DNA from: Microcaldota archaeon
Lineage (GTDB): Archaea > Micrarchaeota > Micrarchaeia > Anstonellales > Anstonellaceae
Length of the DNA: 9,070 nt
Direction of reading: 5' to 3'
Assembly (NCBI GenBank): GCA_026396355.1
Contig: JAPLWY010000011.1
Span: forward strand, 1 to 9,070
Shown: positions 1-5,470 of the stretch, piece after piece
Position numbering within the stretch: the stretch's first letter is position 1
Layout: every line of letters starts with the position of its first letter
Notes under the pieces: model-generated
Database searches by the model: none
The model's input: the letters and a program-made list of their open reading frames with translations, nothing else
Told to the model about the DNA's origin: nothing
Translations under genes and position numbers: made by a program

Positions 1-311
1 CCAACCCAGATGAACGGCACGAGATAAAGGAGCGGTTGCGCCGCAGCCCCGAACACCATCCCGGCAAGGAACGCCCCAATGCTTGGAAGGATTATGACCG
101 GGAGAAGCCGCGCTCCCCGAAGGTTGAGCGCAGCAAGCACGAGCGCGCAGTTCACGAAAGCGCCAACCAGCAGCTGCTCATGGCCAAGCACGAAAGGAAG
201 CGAGAAAACAATCACGGAATACAGCAGCATCTCGGCGTATTCTCTCGCGTGCGTATAATCGAACTCGCTTTTGTTGAATGATTCAGGCACAAAGGGATAT
301 TCCATTTTCAT
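1..311 (-). CDS. Hydrogenase-linked multi-pass membrane protein (3' end outside window)
   Basis: An open frame on the minus strand starts at ATG 311 (protein begins MKMEYPFVPE) and runs off the left edge with no stop, giving 103 visible codons. After a polar N-terminus of about 30 residues come hydrophobic segments at roughly 31-43, 47-60, 66-90 and 95 onward. The stretch with GAFVNCALVLAALNLRGARL, LPSIGAFLAG and LVPFIWVG resembles, from memory, a small family with an ECF-transporter S-component-like fold. That family is common beside [FeFe] hydrogenase genes in CPR bacteria and DPANN archaea and is often labelled 'iron hydrogenase' only because of its neighbours. It has no cysteine motif for an iron-sulfur cluster in the visible part. 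It diverges from the hydrogenase operon across 38 bp, which suggests co-regulation. A TATA-like element at 341-349 lies about 30 bp upstream. The gene is certain as an open frame; the family call is moderate and the function unknown. Confidence 0.7.
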   Translation of the reverse strand, partial: MKMEYPFVPESFNKSEFDYTHAREYAEMLLYSVIVFSLPFVLGHEQLLVGAFVNCALVLAALNLRGARLLPVIILPSIGAFLAGMVFGAAAQPLLYLVPFIWV

Positions 312-340
312 ATCGACCACAACTTCGATTCCACAATTAG

Positions 341-350
341 AAATATAAAA
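341..350. promoter_or_regulatory. Shared TATA-like element between divergent genes
   Basis: The stretch aaatataaaa is TATA-like on both strands. On the minus strand it lies about 30 bp before ATG 311, which would give a leader of only a few bases. On the plus strand it is too close to ATG 350 to serve it, but it sits 22-30 bp before the in-frame ATG 371, the usual distance for a leaderless archaeal transcript. The spacing is seen; the function is inferred. Confidence 0.55.
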
Positions 351-814
351 TGAGCGAGCGAACCAACCTCATGGAAGGCGGCAAGGACGAAATCCTCCTC
401 AATGTACTCCACAGGGCCCAGGAGAAGCACGGTTACCTCTCAGAGAGCGTTCTCAAGAAAATCTCTTCAAAATACAGCATTCCGATTGCCAAGCTTTACG
501 GCGTGGTCAAATTCTACACAATGTTCCACACTGAGCCGCAAGGGAAAAACATCATCGAAATCTGCGGCTCCCCCTCCTGCGTCCTGAACAATGGGATCTC
601 GCTTGAACAGTTCCTCAAGTCAGAGCTGAAAATAAAAATAGGGGAAACCACTCAAGACAAGCTGTTTTCCCTTTACAAAACCTCCTGCATAGGCTGCTGT
701 GACGAAGCGCCTGCAATGCTTCTGAACCGCAAGCCGTGCACGCGACTTACAATTGATAGTTTGAAAGCAACAATAGAAAACCTGAGAAAGGAAGCAGGGG
801 AGAAAAAAGAGTGA
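350..814 (+). CDS. hydC: [FeFe] hydrogenase NuoE-like [2Fe-2S] subunit (HydC)
   Basis: This is the thioredoxin-fold electron-transfer subunit of a NAD(P)-linked hydrogenase, homologous to complex I NuoE and bacterial HydC. In the 154-residue reading, helical residues 13-55 contain the family motif IPIAKLYGVVKFYTMF (44-59). The [2Fe-2S] ligands are all present: C72-x4-C77 (CGSPSC) and C113-x3-C117 (CIGCC, followed by DEAP). The length matches the family (about 150-165). The start is uncertain. The longest reading starts at 350, but ATG 371 (Met8) has a TATA-like element at the leaderless distance, and family members usually begin only a few residues before the DEIL motif, so 371 may be the true start. 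It is the first gene of the operon, with 4 bp between its stop and the next start. It should dock on HydB and hold a cluster near the FMN. Confidence 0.93.
   Translation: MSERTNLMEGGKDEILLNVLHRAQEKHGYLSESVLKKISSKYSIPIAKLYGVVKFYTMFHTEPQGKNIIEICGSPSCVLNNGISLEQFLKSELKIKIGETTQDKLFSLYKTSCIGCCDEAPAMLLNRKPCTRLTIDSLKATIENLRKEAGEKKE
811..814 (+). promoter_or_regulatory. Ribosome-binding bases overlapping the hydC stop
   Basis: The bases gtga, which include the hydC stop codon, match the GGTGAT anti-Shine-Dalgarno complement and lie 4 bp before the hydB ATG at 819. The arrangement suggests translational coupling. A short match, so moderate confidence. Confidence 0.4.
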
Positions 815-818
815 AATA

Positions 819-1940
819 ATGCAAATACTGCGCAAAACCAACCTGAAAGCGCTTGCGAAGGCGCACGCATTAGGTCAAGAAGGAGTGATTGCGCTCATTG
901 AGAGAAAGGGCCTCGAAGGAAGGGGCGGCGCGGCATTTCCCACTGGAAAGAAATGGCGAACCTGCCATGACACTCAGGCTGATGAGCGGTTCGTGGTCTG
1001 CAATGCCGACGAGGGCGAGCCAGGCACCTTCAAGGACAAGTTCATCATTCTAAACAACCCTAAAACAATGATAGAGGGCATTCTGATCGCAGCATACGCA
1101 ATCGGCGCCAAGCGCTGCTTCATCTACCTTCGCGGGGAATACGAATTCCTCCGTCCAAAACTGCAAAGGCAGGTCAAATCAATGCTTAAGCGCGCCAAAA
1201 CAGACGTGACAATTGAGATCGTGCGCGGAGCCGGCGCCTACATCTGCGGAGAATCGACTGCGCTTCTCCAGTCATTGCAGGGCAACCGGGGGACTGCAAT
1301 GTCCAAGCCGCCGAATCCCACGCGGAACGGATTGTGGGGGAAGCCGACCATGATAAATAATGTCGAAACCCTCACCTGCGCTGCGCAAGCAGTCCTGTTT
1401 GACAACTGGAAACCCGAGGTGCGGCTGTTCTCGCTTTCAGGCAACATCCAAAACCCCGGAGTCTACGAATTCCCAATCGGCGTGAAAATGTCAAAAGTCA
1501 TCAAGGCCGCAAACCCCAAAAGAAAGCTCAAGGCGGTCTCATTCGGCTGCTTTGGGGGAATAATGCCGGTCGATGAAAACATGGCGATAACTCCAGAAAC
1601 CCTCATGATGGAAAAATGCCACCATGGCGCATACAGCATAATTTTCGCGGATGAAACCAACAACGTTGTTGACCTGTCGCTCTCAATCGCAAAATTCTAC
1701 ACTTACGAGTCATGTGGCAAATGCACGCCTTGCAGGGAAGGCACAGTGAGAATGCTCAACCTCCTCAGGAAAATTCACTCCGGCGAGGGCAGCAGGGAAG
1801 ACCTTCCAATCCTGTGCGAGCTTGCCAACCACATACAGGAAACTGCGCTTTGCGGGCTTGGGCAGACCTGCGGCAACCACGTGCTTACAAGCATTCTGCA
1901 TTTCCCGCAAGATTACGAGGCATATTTCTCCAAAAAGTGA
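819..1940 (+). CDS. hydB: [FeFe] hydrogenase NuoF-like NAD(P)H/FMN subunit (HydB), core only
   Basis: Flavoprotein of the hydrogenase that exchanges electrons with NAD(P)H, homologous to complex I NuoF. Seen: glycine-rich FMN motif GRGGAAFPTGKKW (34-46); NADEGEPGTFKDK (62-74); nucleotide-site motif GAGAYICGES (137-146); GKPTMINNVETL (174-185); and the C-terminal [4Fe-4S] ligands C299-x2-C302-x2-C305 with C345 in LCGLGQ. At 373 residues it is shorter than E. coli NuoF (about 445) and far shorter than bifurcating HydB of the Thermotoga type (about 620). It lacks both the N-terminal thioredoxin-like [2Fe-2S] domain and the C-terminal two-[4Fe-4S] ferredoxin domain. The near-invariant GEE of the nucleotide site reads GES here (Ser146). 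The gene sits 4 bp after hydC and 6 bp before hydA. The family is certain; NAD versus NADP preference and ferredoxin coupling are open. Confidence 0.95.
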   Translation: MQILRKTNLKALAKAHALGQEGVIALIERKGLEGRGGAAFPTGKKWRTCHDTQADERFVVCNADEGEPGTFKDKFIILNNPKTMIEGILIAAYAIGAKRCFIYLRGEYEFLRPKLQRQVKSMLKRAKTDVTIEIVRGAGAYICGESTALLQSLQGNRGTAMSKPPNPTRNGLWGKPTMINNVETLTCAAQAVLFDNWKPEVRLFSLSGNIQNPGVYEFPIGVKMSKVIKAANPKRKLKAVSFGCFGGIMPVDENMAITPETLMMEKCHHGAYSIIFADETNNVVDLSLSIAKFYTYESCGKCTPCREGTVRMLNLLRKIHSGEGSREDLPILCELANHIQETALCGLGQTCGNHVLTSILHFPQDYEAYFSKK

Positions 1941-1941
1941 T
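1937..1941 (+). promoter_or_regulatory. Ribosome-binding bases overlapping the hydB stop
   Basis: The bases gtgat, which include the hydB stop codon, match the archaeal anti-Shine-Dalgarno complement and end 5 bp before the hydA ATG at 1947. This supports that start and suggests coupled translation, repeating the arrangement at the hydC-hydB junction. Confidence 0.5.
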
Positions 1942-1946
1942 TTTGC

Positions 1947-3608
1947 ATGAAACTCAACCTGAACGGCAAGGAAATGGAAGTTGAGGAGGGGAAAACCCTG
2001 CTCACCATCTGCCGCGAAAACGGAATTGTGGTGCCCACAATGTGCTTTCAGGCCAGTTTAACACCTGAAGCGCGCTGCCGCGTCTGCCTTGTCGAGATGA
2101 ACGGGGAGCTAGTTACCGCCTGCTCAACAAAGCCGCGCGAGGGAGCGGCAATAATTACAAACTCCAAGCGCGTGCTTGACGCACGGCGCCTGAACATGGA
2201 ACTCATGATTCCAAACCGCTCCTGCAAGAGCGAGGATGATTTCGAGGCATGCGAAATCTACAAGGAAGTCGGGATGAAGCCGCGATTTTCCCAGATAAAA
2301 AACTACCTTCCCGATTTGGGCGCTGCGGTGATACGCGACAACAACAAGTGCATTAACTGCGGCAGGTGCGTGCGCGTGTGCGCTGAAATACAAGGCGTCT
2401 ATGCAATAGACTTTGCCAGCCGCGCGCACAACGAGCATGTCACCCCATATTCCGAAAAGCACCTCTCTGACGTTGCCTGCATACGCTGCGGGCAATGCAT
2501 ACTCCATTGCCCGGTTGGCGCGATTTCCGAGCGCTCGCACGTCGAGGAAGTGATGGCTGCGCTTGCAGACCCCAATAAGCACGTAGTGGCGCAGGTGGCG
2601 CCATCCATACGCGCAGCACTGGGCGAGCTTTTCGGAATGCCTGCAGGAACACTGGTGACTGGAAAAACAGTTGCGCTACTTCGCAAGCTTGGCTTTAACA
2701 AAGTATTTGACGTTGACCTGGGCGCCGATATGACTATAATGGAGGAAGCCTCAGAGCTCCTTCACAGGCTGGAAAATGGCGGCAAGATTCCCATGATTAC
2801 GACTTGCTGCCCTGGCTGGATACTGATGATGGAATTTTTCTACCATGACCTGATTCCCTACATGTCCACTTGCAAGAGCCCGCACGAGATGTTGGGCATG
2901 CTCATCAAGACATACTATGCGAAAAAGGCGAAAATCGACCCGAAAAACATCGTGGTTGTCTCGATAATGCCCTGCACTGCGAAAAAGTTCGAATCCGCCC
3001 GCCCTGAGATGGAAAGCGGGGTGGATTATGTTCTCACCACGCGCGAGCTTGGCAGGATGGCAAAGATAATGAAGGCTGACTTTGCCAGCCTTCCTGACGA
3101 GGAATTCGACCCTGCGCTTGGCATCTCAACAGGCGCCGGTGTGATATTTGGCGCAACCGGCGGTGTGATGGAAGCTGCGCTTCGCACTGCGCATTTCCTT
3201 GCAACCGGAAAGGAGCTTGAAGCGCTTGAGATAAACGAAATCCGTGGCATGAAAGGAATTAAAGAAGGCAAAATAGTGCTCAACGGAAAAGAAATACGCT
3301 TTGCCTGCGCTCACGGCGGGGCAAATGCGCGCAAGCTGATTGAGCAAAAAGACAAGTACCACTTCATTGAGATGATGGCCTGCCCTGGCGGCTGCATTGG
3401 CGGCGGGGGGCAGCCGATTTACCGCGACCCTGATACATTGCGCAAGAGGACAGAGGCGATTTACTCTGCAGACAGGGCAAGCAAGATACGCCGCTCGCAC
3501 GAAAACCCCGTTGTCCAGGAAATATACAAGAAACTGCTGGGCGCGCCCCTGTCAAAGAAAGCCGAGAGGCTGCTGCACACGAAATACACCAAGAGAAGCA
3601 GGTTCTGA
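1947..3608 (+). CDS. hydA: [FeFe] hydrogenase catalytic subunit (HydA)
   Basis: Catalyses reversible H2 formation at the H-cluster. Domains in order: plant-type [2Fe-2S] with C33, C44, C47, C59; a region aligned to the His-ligated [4Fe-4S] domain (about 79-110); two [4Fe-4S] clusters, CINCGRCVRVC (135-145) and CIRCGQCILHCP (178-189); then the H domain. All H-cluster motifs are present: L1 TTCCPGW (285-291; Cys287 expected proton shuttle, Cys288 cluster ligand), L2 MPCTAKKFE (341-349, Cys343), L3 MACPGGCIGGGGQP (477-490, Cys479 and Cys483). TIMEE (263-267) and CKSP (309-312) match known proton-path regions. The C-terminus (517-550) matches the small-subunit-type domain, SHENPVVQEIY to LLHTKY. 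Oddities: the His-ligated site has lost its His (Pro89) and middle Cys (Glu96), and L1 has TT for the common TS. There is no extra C-terminal [2Fe-2S] domain. Group A with HydB/HydC-type partners; activity requires HydEFG encoded elsewhere. Confidence 0.97.
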   Translation: MKLNLNGKEMEVEEGKTLLTICRENGIVVPTMCFQASLTPEARCRVCLVEMNGELVTACSTKPREGAAIITNSKRVLDARRLNMELMIPNRSCKSEDDFEACEIYKEVGMKPRFSQIKNYLPDLGAAVIRDNNKCINCGRCVRVCAEIQGVYAIDFASRAHNEHVTPYSEKHLSDVACIRCGQCILHCPVGAISERSHVEEVMAALADPNKHVVAQVAPSIRAALGELFGMPAGTLVTGKTVALLRKLGFNKVFDVDLGADMTIMEEASELLHRLENGGKIPMITTCCPGWILMMEFFYHDLIPYMSTCKSPHEMLGMLIKTYYAKKAKIDPKNIVVVSIMPCTAKKFESARPEMESGVDYVLTTRELGRMAKIMKADFASLPDEEFDPALGISTGAGVIFGATGGVMEAALRTAHFLATGKELEALEINEIRGMKGIKEGKIVLNGKEIRFACAHGGANARKLIEQKDKYHFIEMMACPGGCIGGGGQPIYRDPDTLRKRTEAIYSADRASKIRRSHENPVVQEIYKKLLGAPLSKKAERLLHTKYTKRSRF

Positions 3609-3614
3609 TTTTTC
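3606..3614 (+). terminator. Short T-run after hydA
   Basis: A run of five T directly follows the hydA stop (tgattttt). Archaeal RNA polymerase can terminate at such runs. Weak on its own. Confidence 0.35.
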
Positions 3615-3703
3615 ACCATCCTGCGCAGCGCAACAGGCAATCGCACACTTGCTGCAAGCGATTCCCGCGCAATCTCTCAACAAGGCGATTTTCCGCGCGG
3701 CGG

Positions 3704-3712
3704 CATATATTC
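3704..3712 (+). promoter_or_regulatory. TATA-like box before tRNA-Leu
   Basis: The stretch catatattc lies about 30-35 bp before the first base of the tRNA, so transcription would begin a few bases upstream of the mature 5' end. The rest of 3609-3740 shows no convincing gene; it holds one weak hairpin (3639-3663) and a 10-bp palindrome (3733-3742) overlapping the tRNA 5' end. Confidence 0.5.
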
Positions 3713-3780
3713 TTAAAATCAATCTTGCAAAAGCGGTACCGCGGGGGTTGCGGAGCCCGGTTTAACGCGCCAGACTCAAG

Positions 3781-3807
3781 ATCCTGCAGGCAACTGCGGA
3801 ATGCGTT
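3781..3807 (+). other. Intron 1 of tRNA-Leu (position 37/38)
   Basis: This 27-nt intron follows G37. It folds into a hairpin with GCAG/CTGC closed by a GCAA tetraloop, extended by TCC/GGA past a bulged T. Predicted three-base bulges are A36-G37-A at the 5' site and T-T-A38 at the 3' site. The central helix pairs C32, C34 and A35 with intron bases but has a U-C mismatch at U33, so the motif is slightly relaxed. Confidence 0.8.
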
Positions 3808-3838
3808 ATCTGGTGACTTAGGTCATCGGGAGTTCAAA

Positions 3839-3859
3839 AGCCTAAAATCAGGCTGGCAC
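3839..3859 (+). other. Intron 2 of tRNA-Leu (T-loop, position 59/60)
   Basis: This 21-nt intron lies between A59 and T60. Inside it GCCT (3840-3843) pairs with AGGC (3850-3853). Three-base bulges A58-A59-A and A-C-T60 flank a central helix TCA/TGG, with one further mismatched pair next to the T-stem. Removal leaves a standard seven-base T-loop on a perfect five-pair T-stem. T-loop introns are known from some archaea but are a minority type. Confidence 0.8.
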
Positions 3860-3874
3860 TCTCCCCCCCCGCAC

Positions 3875-3885
3875 TTTATTTTTCT
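3875..3885 (+). terminator. T-rich terminator after tRNA-Leu
   Basis: tttatttttct begins two bases after the tRNA discriminator. T-rich runs of this kind terminate archaeal transcripts. Confidence 0.55.
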
Positions 3886-3912
3886 ACTGTAAATTCCTAT
3901 TGAATTTACAGT
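3886..3912. repeat. Perfect 11-bp inverted repeat (hairpin 1)
   Basis: Arms ACTGTAAATTC (3886-3896) and GAATTTACAGT (3902-3912) pair perfectly around a five-base loop. It lies in the 75 bp between tRNA-Leu and the convergent gene ending at 3949, two bases from a second inverted repeat. It could act in termination or 3'-end protection of the convergent mRNA. Confidence 0.8.
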
Positions 3913-3914
3913 GC

Positions 3915-3940
3915 GGACAAAATTTCGCGAAATTTTGTCC
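3915..3940. repeat. Perfect 26-bp palindrome (hairpin 2)
   Basis: The two 13-base halves (GGACAAAATTTCG and its reverse complement) are exact, centred on cgcg with no loop. It lies 8 bp beyond the stop codon of the minus-strand gene at 3949-5277, so it would be in that gene's 3' UTR. It is not followed by a T-run in either direction, unlike a bacterial intrinsic terminator. Confidence 0.8.
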
Positions 3941-3948
3941 TTACGCGC

Positions 3949-5277
3949 TCAGATTTTAGGCGGCTCGGGCGGGGGCTGCTTGTAAGGGGAAGATTCCTCT
4001 GCCTCCTGCTCTTCCTTTTTCTTGTTAATGTAGTAGACCGCGGCATAGGCTGCAATGACGAATGCGAAAACGCCCATTGCAATGGCTTCAATCGTTATTC
4101 CCCCAAACAGGCCGGTCTGTGGCTTGGGCTGGGGGGGTTCCTGCGTGCTGTCCATCGGCACTGCATAGCTTCCCGCCTTGGTTTCAGAGTTGCCTTCCTT
4201 GTCTGTCACAGTTATCACGTACTTGACTACTGTTCCCTGCGCTTGCGGGGGTATTTTTGCTTCAAAGCTGTTGTAGCCCACCGCATAGGTCTGCACCGGG
4301 ATCCGCACCCCGTTCACTTCCCACACAACCGTAACTGTGTCAACTCCGCTTGCCCGTATTCCATTATCCTCTGCAAAAAGAGTGATGGTGCCTGACCCGC
4401 TTTTTGAAACAGTCGCATAAACATCCTTTATTATCGGGGGTGTCCTGTCAAAAACAACCTCGACTAAGGCCTGCCTGTCAAGCTGCGGCTTGAGCTTTTT
4501 TATCTGGTTCATGTAAGTGATTTTGACGCTTGGCAAAACTTCCCCGATGTTTTTTATCAAAACACTGCCGTTTGCCCCGGTCTGTGTCTGCATCTCACCG
4601 ATTTCCACATGCGCCACTAGCGGCTTTTGATGGTCATCCATCACATTGATTTGCAATGTGTACTGGGGCACTTTGAGTTCCACTGCCACATTTCCCGTGC
4701 CGCTATTCACATCCACTGTCTCGCTTTTTGAGAACACCTCGCTTTCGGCGCGGATATTGTATGTTCCGATCGGAACGCGGAAAGTCACCCTGCCGGAAGA
4801 GTCAGTGTCAGCTGAAGCTTCGAAATTCGTAAATGAAAGCGAGTCAATGGTCACTGTCGCGTTTAGCGGCTTGAGATTCTGGTCTACCACTTTTGCATTG
4901 ATGTAGTATGCATCTATCTCAAAGCTGTATCTTCTTGGGGTCGCCGCGGTCGTGTTTCCTGCAATCAACCCATTTGACGTCGTGAAATTCCCGTATTTCA
5001 CATAAAGCGTGTAGGAATATTCAGTAGAGCTTTCCAGCGGCTCGTAATTGGTGAAATGGAATGCCGCTTCCCCGCTTGAATTCGTTTTCACAGGCTTGCT
5101 TTTCATTGTTCCAGCAACCGCGTTATTCTGGAACTGCGCATAGACCTCGGCGCCCTCGACTACGCTGTAAGAATGGTCAAACACCTGCACTACCAGCCAT
5201 TCGGTGAATGCCGCACTCAGGATTCCGCAGAAAAGCAGCAGCAAAAGCGCAAAAACGAAGAGTTGCCGTGAAGACAT
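3949..5277 (-). CDS. Exported membrane-anchored protein with Ig-like/carboxypeptidase-regulatory-like domains
   Basis: 442 residues, probably a cell-surface type I membrane protein. A signal peptide or N-terminal anchor (about 4-24, LFVFALLLLLFCGILSAAF) is followed by beta-rich modules: about 26-110, 124-200 (with DTDSSGRVTFRVPIGTYNI, typical of carboxypeptidase-regulatory-like folds), 207-275, and an Ig-like domain at about 278-375 with RTPPIIKDVYA and YVITVTDKEGN. A proline-rich linker leads to a transmembrane helix (about 392-418), then a charged, proline-rich cytoplasmic tail of about 24 residues (KKKEEQEAEE to PPPEPPKI). Several N-x-S/T sites (NSS, NFT, NTT, NAT, NGS) could be glycosylated. 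There is no enzyme active site, so adhesion, surface-layer association or complex assembly are possible roles. ATG 5277 has a TATA-like box 16-30 bp upstream, fitting a leaderless transcript. It has no operon partner. Confidence 0.85.
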   Translation of the reverse strand: MSSRQLFVFALLLLLFCGILSAAFTEWLVVQVFDHSYSVVEGAEVYAQFQNNAVAGTMKSKPVKTNSSGEAAFHFTNYEPLESSTEYSYTLYVKYGNFTTSNGLIAGNTTAATPRRYSFEIDAYYINAKVVDQNLKPLNATVTIDSLSFTNFEASADTDSSGRVTFRVPIGTYNIRAESEVFSKSETVDVNSGTGNVAVELKVPQYTLQINVMDDHQKPLVAHVEIGEMQTQTGANGSVLIKNIGEVLPSVKITYMNQIKKLKPQLDRQALVEVVFDRTPPIIKDVYATVSKSGSGTITLFAEDNGIRASGVDTVTVVWEVNGVRIPVQTYAVGYNSFEAKIPPQAQGTVVKYVITVTDKEGNSETKAGSYAVPMDSTQEPPQPKPQTGLFGGITIEAIAMGVFAFVIAAYAAVYYINKKKEEQEAEESSPYKQPPPEPPKI

Positions 5278-5292
5278 GGGTGGATTTAGGCG

Positions 5293-5305
5293 GGATTTAT
5301 TTTAA
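5293..5305 (-). promoter_or_regulatory. TATA-like box for the surface-protein gene
   Basis: On the minus strand this reads approximately CTTAAAATAAATC, centred about 23 bp before ATG 5277. No ribosome binding site lies between, fitting a leaderless transcript. Confidence 0.5.
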
Positions 5306-5334
5306 GCGCTTGCGTTCCGGGCGGTTGGCGCGCC

Positions 5335-5344
5335 TTTTTATTAT
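5335..5344 (+). promoter_or_regulatory. TATA-like box for the helicase gene
   Basis: tttttattat is the best TATA-like match upstream of the helicase. A start about 25 bp downstream would give a leader of roughly 100 nt before ATG 5471. Confidence 0.4.
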
Positions 5345-5393
5345 CTTCCTTTCCTACTCTCCACAACAGAGCTTGACTGGTTTTGCGAGCATC

Positions 5394-5465
5394 CCTGGCG
5401 TAGTTGCTTTGGGGTGCAGCCTCAAGGCTAATCTGAAACTGTCTATGTCAAGCGCCAGGAAGGTG
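5394..5465 (+). promoter_or_regulatory. Structured leader and ribosome binding site of the helicase
   Basis: CCTGGCG (5394-5400) is complementary to CGCCAGG (5453-5459). A small inner hairpin AGCC-TCAA-GGCT occupies 5418-5429. The long helix takes in the first two bases of the ribosome binding site GGAAGGTG (5458-5465), which lies 5 bp before ATG 5471, so folding could modulate translation. The pairing is seen; regulation is inferred. Confidence 0.5.
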
Positions 5466-5470
5466 TTAAA

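Larger units (their letters stand above)
3741..3873 (+). tRNA. tRNA-Leu(CAA) with two introns
   Basis: Class II tRNA, readable only after removing two introns. Acceptor stem GCGGGGG pairs with CCCCCGC (3866-3872) and the discriminator is A3873; no CCA is encoded. D-stem GCG/CGC, loop with GG. Anticodon stem CCAGA (3770-3774) pairs with TCTGG (3809-3813). The anticodon is CAA (3777-3779). The long variable arm (3814-3827) pairs TGAC with GTCA around TTAG. T-stem GGGAG (3828-3832) pairs with CTCCC (3861-3865). Intron 1 (27 nt, 3781-3807) sits at the canonical 37/38 position and intron 2 (21 nt, 3839-3859) in the T-loop at 59/60. After splicing, the T-loop reads TTCAAAT. The complete pairing of every arm after splicing argues for a functional gene, not a decayed one. 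Confidence 0.9.

Noticed and set aside
36..281. Plus-strand open frame of 81 codons
   Set aside because: It is the shadow of the hydrophobic minus-strand gene (1-311); its translation is arginine- and histidine-rich with no domain character.
2124..2582. Minus-strand open frame of 152 codons inside hydA
   Set aside because: It lies wholly within the well-supported hydA coding sequence and shows no recognisable motif.
3639..3663. Weak hairpin AATCGC/GCGATT downstream of hydA
   Set aside because: A short stem with a large loop and no T-run; it may be chance in GC-balanced sequence.
3397..3765. Plus-strand open frame of 122 codons
   Set aside because: It overlaps the end of hydA in another frame and runs into the tRNA-Leu gene; composition is that of a shadow.
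5327..5334. GGCGCGCC palindrome between the divergent surface-protein and helicase genes
   Set aside because: Eight bases of a GC-only palindrome are expected by chance here; no repeat or operator-like spacing supports it.
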